28,439 bases of DNA from assembly GCA_046590575.1 (NCBI GenBank), contig JBKJUS010000151.1, forward strand, positions 1-28,439, read 5' to 3'. The position numbers and the translations under genes are program-made. This stretch comes from DATLNF01 sp046590575. Lineage in GTDB: Bacteria > Actinomycetota > Actinomycetes > BP-191. Of this stretch, positions 22,515 through 28,439 are shown one piece after another. Every line of letters starts with the position of its first letter. Positions within the stretch are counted from its first letter, which is position 1. Below the pieces are notes generated by a model. It had not been told where the DNA came from and did not search any database. It saw nothing but the letters and a program-made list of their open reading frames with translations.

Positions 22515-24146
22515 CTAGGTGACCTTGACGAACTCCGACAGCACGGTCCGCAGGTCGCCGCTCATGATCATCTCGACGACCAGCGTGCGCTCGCGAGAGC
22601 GGCCGTGCCCGAGCCCGGCCGCGGCCACGGCCTCAGCAGTCGGTCCGACGGCCCGATCGATCAGGAGCGTGAGCGTGCTCTGCACCCGCACAGTGCCGTC
22701 GAACTGGCGGGCGAACTCGCGGACGGTCCCCTTGATCTGCACCTGCAGCTGCTCGCCCTCGTCGCCGAACAGGATCGGGACCACGTCGAGGGTCACCCGA
22801 CCGTCCACCTCCTCGGTGACGTTTTGGTGCAGGGCGAGGTCTCCGGTCGGCGTCGGGCTGACGAACCGGCTGACCGCCAGCAGCTGCCCACCGGAGAGCT
22901 CCTGGGTGCTGAGCTGCTCGACCTGGCCCGTGCCGCTGAGCGTGCCGGCGCCGTCGATGGCGAACCGCCGGCCGAACGCGTCGAACACCGGAAGTGGCTC
23001 CGGAGCAGGGTCGAGCGGGGCATCCGCGAGCGGGGCCGACTCGAGCGTGGCCTCCTCGCCGGGCGGAGCCGGCGCGACCGTCTGGAACGCGTCGGACGGT
23101 GCAGGCACCTGGTCGGCGGCAAGCGGCGGAGCTGCCGCACCTGGTGCTGGGGACGTCCGGACAGACGACTCAGGGCCGGTGGCCGCAACGCCACCGGCTC
23201 CCGGTGCCGGGACCACTGGGACGGCTGCCGCCGGCCCCGGGACGGGCTCGGCAGCCACCTCGGGCACGGCGGCCGTTTCAGGTGCAGGCTCGACGGGGGC
23301 GGCAGACTCCGGCGTACGGAGGTCAGCAGAGGGGGCCCGAAGGTCCACCGTGGGAGCTGAGGCAGAGGTTGCACCGTCTTGGTCAGTGCTGAAAATGGAC
23401 GATCTAACCCCAGAAAGTCCAAACATCATAATGAGGATGAGTAGAAGGGCAGACCCAAGGGCCTTCGCTCGCGCGCTCGCCGGCTCGAGGTCGGTGCCGA
23501 CCAGAGCCCGTCGCAGGGCCCGGCGAGCCCGGTAGAGCAGATGCTTGACGCTCTCTTCTGGGATGTCGAGCTCCGCCGCGATCTGCGGCAGCGGCTTCTC
23601 CTCGATCTCCCGCTTGACCAGCGCTTCACGGTGCAGCGGGCTGAGCATCGCCAGTGCCTGCCGCACCACGGCGGCGTCCTCGGCCTGAATCAACGGGTCG
23701 CTCGGCTCGTCGTCGACGACCAGCTCGTGGGCCACAAGGCCGAGGTCGACGAGCCTGGGTCGGCGCTGCTCGGCGCGGTAGCGGTCGATGCACAGATTCG
23801 TCGCCGTACGCCGACACCAGGCAATCGCCTGGATCTCCGACTCCAGGTCGGGCAAGGCAAGGAATAGGCGCAGGAACGTCTCCTGGACCACTTCGTCGAC
23901 GTCGCGCGGGTCGCGCAGATAGCGTCGGGCGTGCTGGGACAGGCTGTGGCGGTGGCGGACATAGAGTGCCGCGAAGAGCCGGCGCTCCTCACCGAACGGG
24001 GTCGACGGGTCGACCGCGAGACCCTCGTCGAGCTCGCCGACGAGTGCGTCGTTGACGGCGGCGGCGAGTGCCGGGTCGAAGCCGCTGCCGACCGGGTCGA
24101 CGCCCGTGCCGTCGGAGGGTCCAGCGCCCTCCGCGTCGATCGGCAC
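22515..24146 (-). CDS. ECF sigma factor fused to membrane helix, Pro/Ala linker and extracytoplasmic domain
   Basis: The 543-residue protein starts at GTG 24146 after GGGGAGGG. Residues about 57-130 are sigma region 2 (YVRHRHSLSQHARRYL, RDVDEVVQETFLRLFL, AWCRRTATNLCIDRYRAEQ). Residues about 160-217 are region 4 (VRQALAMLSPLHREALVKRE, LPQIAAELDIPEESVKHLLY, RARRALRRAL). Then come one membrane helix (about 229-247, SALLLILIMMFGLSGV), a Pro/Ala/Glu linker of about 130 residues, and a C-terminal domain (about 386-543) of alternating beta-strand-like segments (LLAVSRFVS, VTLDVVPILFG, LQVQIKGTVREFA, TVRVQSTLTLLID, RTLVVEMIM). A usual ECF sigma is about 200 residues and free; this one should be held at the membrane with a sensor outside. 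No separate anti-sigma gene is adjacent. It is the first gene upstream, on the same strand, of the two giant Ig-like genes. The membrane segment is coded with rare codons. Confidence 0.88.
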   Translation of the reverse strand: MPIDAEGAGPSDGTGVDPVGSGFDPALAAAVNDALVGELDEGLAVDPSTPFGEERRLFAALYVRHRHSLSQHARRYLRDPRDVDEVVQETFLRLFLALPDLESEIQAIAWCRRTATNLCIDRYRAEQRRPRLVDLGLVAHELVVDDEPSDPLIQAEDAAVVRQALAMLSPLHREALVKREIEEKPLPQIAAELDIPEESVKHLLYRARRALRRALVGTDLEPASARAKALGSALLLILIMMFGLSGVRSSIFSTDQDGATSASAPTVDLRAPSADLRTPESAAPVEPAPETAAVPEVAAEPVPGPAAAVPVVPAPGAGGVAATGPESSVRTSPAPGAAAPPLAADQVPAPSDAFQTVAPAPPGEEATLESAPLADAPLDPAPEPLPVFDAFGRRFAIDGAGTLSGTGQVEQLSTQELSGGQLLAVSRFVSPTPTGDLALHQNVTEEVDGRVTLDVVPILFGDEGEQLQVQIKGTVREFARQFDGTVRVQSTLTLLIDRAVGPTAEAVAAAGLGHGRSRERTLVVEMIMSGDLRTVLSEFVKVT

Positions 24147-24295
24147 AAACCCTCCCCGGCGTCACGGGCACACATGTGCCGCGTACACCATAGGACGACG
24201 AATCTGCCCCGGCGTCGTCTTCTGTCGACATGGGGGTCCCAAGATGTCCTTGTAGGTCCCGTTAGACTCGGCTCGCCCACCGGGAGGTGATCGAC

Positions 24296-25090
24296 GTGAA
24301 CGCTCGCTCGGCGCTCTTCGACGTGTACGGCGACCACCTGCGTGACCGGGGGGGCGCCGCTCCCGTCGCGTCGCTGGTCCGGCTGCTCGGACCGCTCGGG
24401 GTGGCACCGCCCGCCGTACGCACCGCCATCTCGCGGATGGTCCGCCAAGGCTGGCTCACGCCCGCCCGGGTGCAGCACGCCGCGGGCTACGCGCTCACCC
24501 CGCGGGCCACCCGGCGCCTCGACGATGCCGCCGCCCGCGTCTACCGCACCGGACGCGCGCCGTGGGACGGCACCTGGCATCTGCTCGTCGTGTCCATGCC
24601 CAGCGCTCGGTCGGCCCGCGACCGGGTGCGCGCCGGACTCTCCTTCCTCGGCTACGGCCCGCTTGAGGACACCACCTGGGTGTCACCGCGCCCGCATCCC
24701 GAGGCCGACTCGCTGCTCGCCGGTGAAGGTGCCCGGGCCGAGCGCTTCACCGCCAACCATGACGGCGACTCCGGTGCGCTGATCAGCCGGGCCTGGGACC
24801 TCGACGGGCTCGCCCGGGCCTACCTGCGCTTCGTCGACGACGCCGTGCTGCTGGCCGAGCCGGCCGACGGGTCCGACCGGGCCGCCTTCGTCGCCCGCAG
24901 CCGGCTGGTGCACGAGTGGCGCAAGTTCCTCTTCAGCGACCCGGCGCTGCCCGCCGCTCTGCTGCCGGTCGACTGGCCGGAGGCCAAGGCTGCTGACTAC
25001 TTCGACGCGGAGGCGGCCCGGCTGCTACCGGCGACCACGCGCTTTGTCGACCGCTGCCTGTCCGCATCCCCCGAGGAGCGCGATGTCTGA
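24296..25090 (+). CDS. paaX: PaaX-family transcriptional repressor
   Basis: GTG 24296 is preferred over GTG 24287 because GGGAGG (24282-24287) then lies eight bases upstream. The 264-residue protein opens NARSALFDVYGDHLRDRG, typical of PaaX, followed by a winged helix (PVASLVRLLGPLGVAPPAVR, TAISRMVRQGWLTPAR), a middle domain (WDGTWHLLVVSMP, AGLSFLGYGPLEDTTWVSPR) and a C-terminal PaaX domain (LVHEWRKFLFSDPALPAALL, PVDWPEAKAADYF). PaaX represses phenylacetate-degradation genes and is released by phenylacetyl-CoA. Here it overlaps by eight bases with a crotonase gene of PaaG type, which supports a related aromatic or acyl-CoA signal, though no other paa genes are in view. Confidence 0.9.
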   Translation: MNARSALFDVYGDHLRDRGGAAPVASLVRLLGPLGVAPPAVRTAISRMVRQGWLTPARVQHAAGYALTPRATRRLDDAAARVYRTGRAPWDGTWHLLVVSMPSARSARDRVRAGLSFLGYGPLEDTTWVSPRPHPEADSLLAGEGARAERFTANHDGDSGALISRAWDLDGLARAYLRFVDDAVLLAEPADGSDRAAFVARSRLVHEWRKFLFSDPALPAALLPVDWPEAKAADYFDAEAARLLPATTRFVDRCLSASPEERDV

Positions 25091-25871
25091 CCCGGTGCGG
25101 TACGACGTCGACGGCGCGGTCGCCATCATCACCTTCGATCGACCGGAGGCGATGAACGCGGTCGACCTGGCGACCAAGCTCGCCCTGCCGGAGATCCTCA
25201 AGAAGGCCGCGCAGGACCCCGCGGTGCGAGCGGTCGTGCTCGCCGGCACCGGCCGCGCCTTCTGCGTCGGGCAGGACCTGCGCGAGCACGCCGAGCTGCT
25301 CGCGGCCGGCGACCCGGCGCCGCTCAACACGGTGACCGAGCACTTCAACCCCATCGTGCGGCTGCTGTGGGGCATGCCCAAGCCAGTCGTCGCCGCGGTC
25401 AACGGTGCCGCGGCCGGGGCAGGTGCTGCGCTGGCGTTCGCCTGCGACTTCCGGGTCGCGGCGGACACCGCGAAGTTCTCGATGGCCTTCACCTCCATCG
25501 GTCTGGTCCCCGACTCCGGCGCGTCCTGGACCCTGCCCCGCCTCGTCGGCTACCCGCGGGCGATGCAGATGATGCTCTCGCCCGCTCCGGTCACCGCGGC
25601 TGAGGCGTTGGCGTGGGGCCTCGTGACGAGCGTCGTACCGGCGTCCGAGGTGCTGGCGACGGCGCTCGGCCTGGCGACGATGCTGGCTAACGGGCCGACG
25701 ACGGCGTACGCGCTCACCAAGCGCCTCCTGCAGGCGGGGCTCAGCTCCGACCTCGGCACGGCGCTCGAGCAGGAGGGCGAGCTGCAGAGTCGAGCCGGCC
25801 GCACCTCCGACCATGCCAACGCCGTACGCAGCTTCCTCGCCAAGGAGCAGCCAGTCTTCGAAGGCCACTGA
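25083..25871 (+). CDS. Enoyl-CoA hydratase/isomerase (PaaG-like crotonase)
   Basis: ATG 25083 overlaps the paaX stop by eight bases and has GAGGAG upstream; the frame's earlier start is rejected. The 262-residue protein has the crotonase signature: oxyanion-hole segments AFCVGQDL (about 59-66) and NGAAAGAGAALAFACD (about 107-122), then SIGLVPDSGASWTLPRLVG with Asp144. The hydratase glutamates are missing, while Asp at this place matches PaaG, which isomerises ring-1,2-epoxyphenylacetyl-CoA to the oxepin. PaaG-like isomerisation of a CoA thioester in the cytoplasm is therefore more likely than simple hydration. The paaX neighbour supports a phenylacetate link. Confidence 0.88.
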   Translation: MSDPVRYDVDGAVAIITFDRPEAMNAVDLATKLALPEILKKAAQDPAVRAVVLAGTGRAFCVGQDLREHAELLAAGDPAPLNTVTEHFNPIVRLLWGMPKPVVAAVNGAAAGAGAALAFACDFRVAADTAKFSMAFTSIGLVPDSGASWTLPRLVGYPRAMQMMLSPAPVTAAEALAWGLVTSVVPASEVLATALGLATMLANGPTTAYALTKRLLQAGLSSDLGTALEQEGELQSRAGRTSDHANAVRSFLAKEQPVFEGH

Positions 25872-25973
25872 CGCGGTACGCCGTCGCCCATCCACAGATC
25901 GCTGATCCCGGGCGCCACCGGACTTCCCGTCCTCCCACGATGGGAGCATGCTGGGAGAATCTCTGGAGGTGCC

Positions 25974-26534
25974 GTGTCACTGTCCCCGCCCGACCTCGAA
26001 CGCGGCTGGACGCTGGCCGACCTGGAGACTCTGCCCGACGACGGTCAGCGCTACGAGCTCGTCGACGGCGGCCTGGTCGTGACTCCGGCACCGACCCAGC
26101 GCCATCAGGACCACGGCGATGACCTCAGTGAACAGCTCAAAGCCGCCGCGCCGACAGGGTGGCGAGTGCGCACCGAATACCCCCTGCCGTTCGCGGAGGA
26201 CACCCAGCGGATCCCGGACGTGGTGGTCTACCGGTGGCCCTTGACGCAGCCGCGGGCTGATGCCCGCAACCCGCTGGGTCCGGCCGACGTCGGGCTGCTC
26301 GTCGAGGTGGTCAGCCCGCGCACCCGGCGTACCGACCGGTTCGCGAAGCCCGGCGAGTACGCCGACGCCGGCATCGGCCTGTTCTGGCGGCTGGAGACCG
26401 AACCAGAACTGGTGCTGCACACCTTCACCCTCGAAGGGTCGAGTTACCAGCCGGACGTGCAGATCCGGGCGAACGGCATCGCTCAGGTCCCGTGGGGCGA
26501 GCTCGCCATCGACCTCAACACCCTGGGATCCTGA
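25974..26534 (+). CDS. Uma2-family (DUF820) restriction-endonuclease-like protein
   Basis: GTG 25974 follows GGAGG by four bases. The 186-residue protein matches the Uma2/DUF820 family: LADLETLPDDGQRYELVDGG with Glu28, RIPDVVVY with Asp82, GLLVEVVSPRTRRTDR with Glu111, and Lys125 before EYADAGIGLFWRLE. These form a PD-(D/E)xK-type nuclease site. The family is abundant in Actinomycetota and cyanobacteria, often in many copies, and its cellular role is unclear. A small perfect hairpin (25932-25937 with 25941-25946) lies in the preceding 102-base gap. The enzyme residues look intact. Confidence 0.9.
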   Translation: MSLSPPDLERGWTLADLETLPDDGQRYELVDGGLVVTPAPTQRHQDHGDDLSEQLKAAAPTGWRVRTEYPLPFAEDTQRIPDVVVYRWPLTQPRADARNPLGPADVGLLVEVVSPRTRRTDRFAKPGEYADAGIGLFWRLETEPELVLHTFTLEGSSYQPDVQIRANGIAQVPWGELAIDLNTLGS

Positions 26535-26544
26535 CGGCTGCCGC

Positions 26545-26550
26545 TACGCT
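26545..26550 (+). promoter_or_regulatory. Candidate -10 box for leaderless sugar-nucleotide gene
   Basis: TACGCT, seven bases, then ATG 26558, without a Shine-Dalgarno between: the pattern of a leaderless actinobacterial start. No clear -35. Confidence 0.35.
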
Positions 26551-26557
26551 CGGCAGC

Positions 26558-27505
26558 ATGAGCGGACGGCCCAGGGCAGTCATCACGGGAGGCGCGGGCT
26601 TCCTCGGCTCGCACCTGTCCGAGCGGCTACTGCACGACGGGTACGAGGTGATCTGCCTCGACAACTTCTGCACGGGCAACGCCGACAACCTTGCGCACCT
26701 CGTCGGGCTCGGACCGTTTCGGCTCATCCAGGCCGACGTCACCGACTTCGTGCACATCCCGGGGCCGGTCGATGCGGTGTTGCACTTCGCCTCGCCTGCC
26801 TCGCCCATCGACTACCTGCAGCTGCCGATCGAAACGCTCAAGGTCGGCAGCGCGGGCACCTTGCACACCCTGGGCCTGGCCAAGGAGAAAGGTGCGCGGT
26901 TCTTCCTCGCATCGACGTCGGAGACCTATGGCGACCCGCAGGTGCACCCGCAGCCGGAGACCTATTGGGGCCACGTCAACCCGGTCGGCCCGCGCGGCGT
27001 CTACGACGAGGCGAAGCGGTACGCCGAGGCGCTGACGATGGCCTACCGGCGTACCCACAACATCGACACCAAGATCGTCCGGATCTTCAACTGCTTCGGC
27101 CCTCGGATGAGGCCGAATGACGGGCGGGCGATCCCGACCTTCATCCGCCAGGCGCTCGCCGGGCACCCGCTGACCGTCTCCGGCGACGGCCAGCAGACCC
27201 GGTCGGTCTGCTACGTCGACGACCTCATCGAAGGGATCGTCCGGCTGCTGCACAGTGCGCTGCCGGGTCCGGTGAACATCGGCAGCCCGATCGAGCAGAC
27301 CGTCCTCAGCCTGGCCGAGACGATCCGCGATCTGTGCGGCTCGTCGGTGCCGATCCAGTACGTCGAACGCCCGCAGGACGACCCGATGGTGCGCCAGCCG
27401 GACATCACCTTGGCGCGCACCGAGCTCGGCTGGGAGCCGCAGGTCGACGTAGAAGATGGGCTCAAGCGGACCATCGCCTGGTTCCGCGAGGCGCACCTCT
27501 TCTGA
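26558..27505 (+). CDS. NAD-dependent SDR sugar-nucleotide enzyme, UDP-glucuronate decarboxylase type
   Basis: ATG 26558 gives 315 residues beginning directly with the Rossmann strand (PRAVITGGAGFLGSHLSERL); the longer frame would add an unrelated tail. Features: GGAGFLG nucleotide loop (11-17), Asp35-Asn in CLDNFCTGN, catalytic Thr120 and Glu122 in ASTSETYGDP, and Tyr149-x3-Lys153 in GVYDEAKRYAEA. The segment PQPETYWGHVNPVGPRGVYD and later RIFNCFGPRM, SGDGQQTRSVCYVDDLIEGI follow UDP-xylose synthases closely. That enzyme converts UDP-glucuronate to UDP-xylose for surface polysaccharides in the cytoplasm. A dTDP-glucose dehydratase-like role is less likely. It ends at a strong hairpin. Confidence 0.88.
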   Translation: MSGRPRAVITGGAGFLGSHLSERLLHDGYEVICLDNFCTGNADNLAHLVGLGPFRLIQADVTDFVHIPGPVDAVLHFASPASPIDYLQLPIETLKVGSAGTLHTLGLAKEKGARFFLASTSETYGDPQVHPQPETYWGHVNPVGPRGVYDEAKRYAEALTMAYRRTHNIDTKIVRIFNCFGPRMRPNDGRAIPTFIRQALAGHPLTVSGDGQQTRSVCYVDDLIEGIVRLLHSALPGPVNIGSPIEQTVLSLAETIRDLCGSSVPIQYVERPQDDPMVRQPDITLARTELGWEPQVDVEDGLKRTIAWFREAHLF

Positions 27506-27512
27506 CGTCGAA

Positions 27513-27552
27513 TGCTACGCACTGCCCGCGTTGGTGAGGGCAGTGCGTAGCA
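27513..27552. terminator. Bidirectional terminator between convergent genes
   Basis: Perfect 15-bp stem (27513-27527 with 27538-27552) and 10-base loop in the 80-base space between the decarboxylase-like gene and the convergent SRPBCC gene. No T-run. It would serve both. Confidence 0.8.
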
Positions 27553-27585
27553 ATCTGGCGGCCTGTCGCCCTCGCGACCTGTTGG

Positions 27586-28032
27586 CTATGCGGCGGGCGC
27601 AGCGGCCTGGGCGGCGAACTTGGCGAGGCTCGACCGGATCGGGCGCAGGATCAGCGGACGCAGCAACGCAAAGCCGAGCTGACCGAGCAGGCCGAAGGGC
27701 AGGTCGAGCCACTCGGACCAGACGAACCGCGAGCGGCCGGCACCGAGGTCGAGCACCTCGAAGGCGGCGGTGCCACGCACCACCTTGCCGGTGTGGCGGA
27801 CGACGCAGCGGCGCGGGACGTCGTACGCCGTGATCACCATGGTGTCGAGGAAGCCGAACCGCCCGATCCCGGTGAACGCCGCGAGCTCGTCGCCGACCGC
27901 ATGCCCGTCACCCGACGTCGCCTCGACCCGCGTGAGGAACATCCAGTCGCCCTGGGACGGCCAGTCGACCACCGCCGCCCAGGTCTGCTCGGCCGAGGCC
28001 TCGATGTCGACGCTGAGGCTGATCTCGGCCAC
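27586..28032 (-). CDS. SRPBCC-family (polyketide cyclase/START-like) protein
   Basis: GTG 28032 has GGAG about eight bases upstream. The 148-residue protein shows the SRPBCC pattern: first strand EISLSVDIEASAEQTWAAVV, DWPSQGDWMFLTRVEAT, TAYDVPRRCVVRHTGKVVRG, AAFEVLDLGAGRSRFVWSEW, and the long C-terminal helix ending in SSLAKFAAQAAA. The fold makes a deep pocket for hydrophobic ligands, and many actinobacterial members are of unknown function. It starts five bases after the stop of an upstream gene for a Pro-rich protein, so the two are in one operon. Confidence 0.85.
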   Translation of the reverse strand: MAEISLSVDIEASAEQTWAAVVDWPSQGDWMFLTRVEATSGDGHAVGDELAAFTGIGRFGFLDTMVITAYDVPRRCVVRHTGKVVRGTAAFEVLDLGAGRSRFVWSEWLDLPFGLLGQLGFALLRPLILRPIRSSLAKFAAQAAAPAA

Positions 28033-28037
28033 GTGGG

Positions 28038-28439
28038 CTACTCCGGGTGCTCGGCCGCCTGCTCGGGTGCGGGCTGCTCCAGGCCCATCGTGCCCTCCGG
28101 CTCGGCCGGCTGCATCTCGGGCTTGGTCGTCGCGGGCGGTGGTGGGTCGTCCGGCTGGTCGCGATCGAGGGCCGGATCGTCGGTGACGGTGCTCGGCAGG
28201 GCAACGGTGTCGATGTAGGACGGCGTGGCCTCGTCGAGGGACACCTCCGGGTACGACGCCGCGACGTCGGTGTCGGGCGACGGACGCAGCGGCGGGGACG
28301 GATCAGGCGCGGGAGCCGGCGTCGGAGCCGGCGGGGGCGCGTCCTGCCTGTCTTCGTCCGGCAGGACGCGCCCCCGCCGGCTCCCGCGCCTGATCCCGCG
28401 CCTGATCCCGCGCCTGATCCCGCGCCTGATCCCGCGCCT
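28038..28439 (-). CDS. C-terminal part of a Pro/Ala/Asp-rich protein (partial)
   Basis: A frame open to the window end stops at 28038. The trusted part (below about 28350) reads APPPAPTPAPAPDPSPP, then DTDVAASYPEVSLDEATPSY, IDTVALPSTVT and an acidic Pro/Glu-rich end (EQPAPEQAAEHPE). It looks like a disordered tail of a larger protein; an internal GTG start at 28244 would leave only 68 residues. Beyond 28350 the frame turns into an Arg/Gly/Ile repeat with codons foreign to this genome, where the DNA folds back on itself, so that stretch is not believed to be the true upstream sequence. Stop and SRPBCC start are five bases apart. Function unknown. Confidence 0.5.
   Translation of the reverse strand, partial: RRGIRRGIRRGIRRGIRRGSRRGRVLPDEDRQDAPPPAPTPAPAPDPSPPLRPSPDTDVAASYPEVSLDEATPSYIDTVALPSTVTDDPALDRDQPDDPPPPATTKPEMQPAEPEGTMGLEQPAPEQAAEHPE
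28300..28396. repeat. Fold-back inverted repeat near the window end
   Basis: The right arm 28360-28396 (37 bases) is the exact reverse complement of 28300-28348, except for a 12-base insertion (28321-28332, a partial local duplication) in the left arm; the loop is 11 bases. Confidence 0.85.
28386..28439. repeat. 12-bp tandem repeat at the window end
   Basis: Four and a half copies of gcgcctgatccc run to the last base. On the plus strand they read Ala-Pro-Asp-Pro, matching the Pro-rich gene on the opposite strand. Confidence 0.9.

Noticed and set aside
16900..24260. GAC-N16-CGTC spacing found upstream of the tethered sigma gene, protein B and protein A, as a possible shared sigma-factor promoter
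   Set aside because: Both words are very common in this GC-rich DNA, the flanking bases do not agree between the three sites, and the positions relative to the starts differ.
28300..28439. Hairpin telomere of a linear replicon
   Set aside because: The palindrome is made of protein-coding repeat sequence and continues into a simple tandem repeat; an assembly fold-back is simpler.
28386..28439. Start of a CRISPR array
   Set aside because: The 12-bp units are contiguous with no spacers.

Overview
The window is GC-rich (roughly two-thirds GC by eye) with GC-ending codons, frequent GTG starts, GGAGG-type ribosome binding sites and tightly overlapping genes. It looks like a chromosomal segment of an Actinomycetota bacterium. 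The block O-methyltransferase / sigE / zinc anti-sigma / htrA / tatB, with mrp close by, is the arrangement known around Rv1220c-Rv1229c of Mycobacterium tuberculosis. I see no phage, plasmid, CRISPR, rRNA or tRNA features. A family-level placement cannot be made safely.

Left part (1-5.9 kb): the tail of an unknown gene; a MarR regulator followed by a membrane-anchored surface protein; a divergent YceI-like gene; the Fe-S carrier ATPase Mrp; and three small secreted proteins of one type, two of them clear tandem duplicates. Centre-left (6-14.3 kb): an envelope-stress operon on the minus strand (SigE-type ECF sigma, zinc anti-sigma, RseB-like protein, HtrA protease, TatB), with a strong candidate autoregulatory promoter. 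A divergent O-methyltransferase and two related small lipoproteins follow, then leucyl aminopeptidase overlapping a membrane protein, and a DUF3117 mini-protein.

Centre-right (14.4-24.2 kb) is the most unusual region. Two very large secreted proteins (774 and 1598 residues) built of bacterial Ig-like repeats share signal-peptide leaders, a roughly 200-residue C-terminal module and look-alike terminators. They lie downstream, on the same strand, of an ECF sigma factor fused to a transmembrane helix, a long Pro/Ala linker and an extracytoplasmic domain. A 0.3 kb IS630-type remnant sits between the two large genes. The working hypothesis is a membrane-tethered sigma factor that senses the envelope and governs the giant surface proteins; this is inference from layout and architecture only.

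Right part (24.3-28.4 kb): a PaaX-type regulator overlapping a PaaG-like crotonase gene, a Uma2-family nuclease-like gene, a UDP-glucuronate decarboxylase-like gene, an SRPBCC protein, and the Pro-rich tail of another gene. The last 140 bases form a fold-back inverted repeat followed by a 12-bp tandem repeat, so the window end may be a contig end or assembly artefact.
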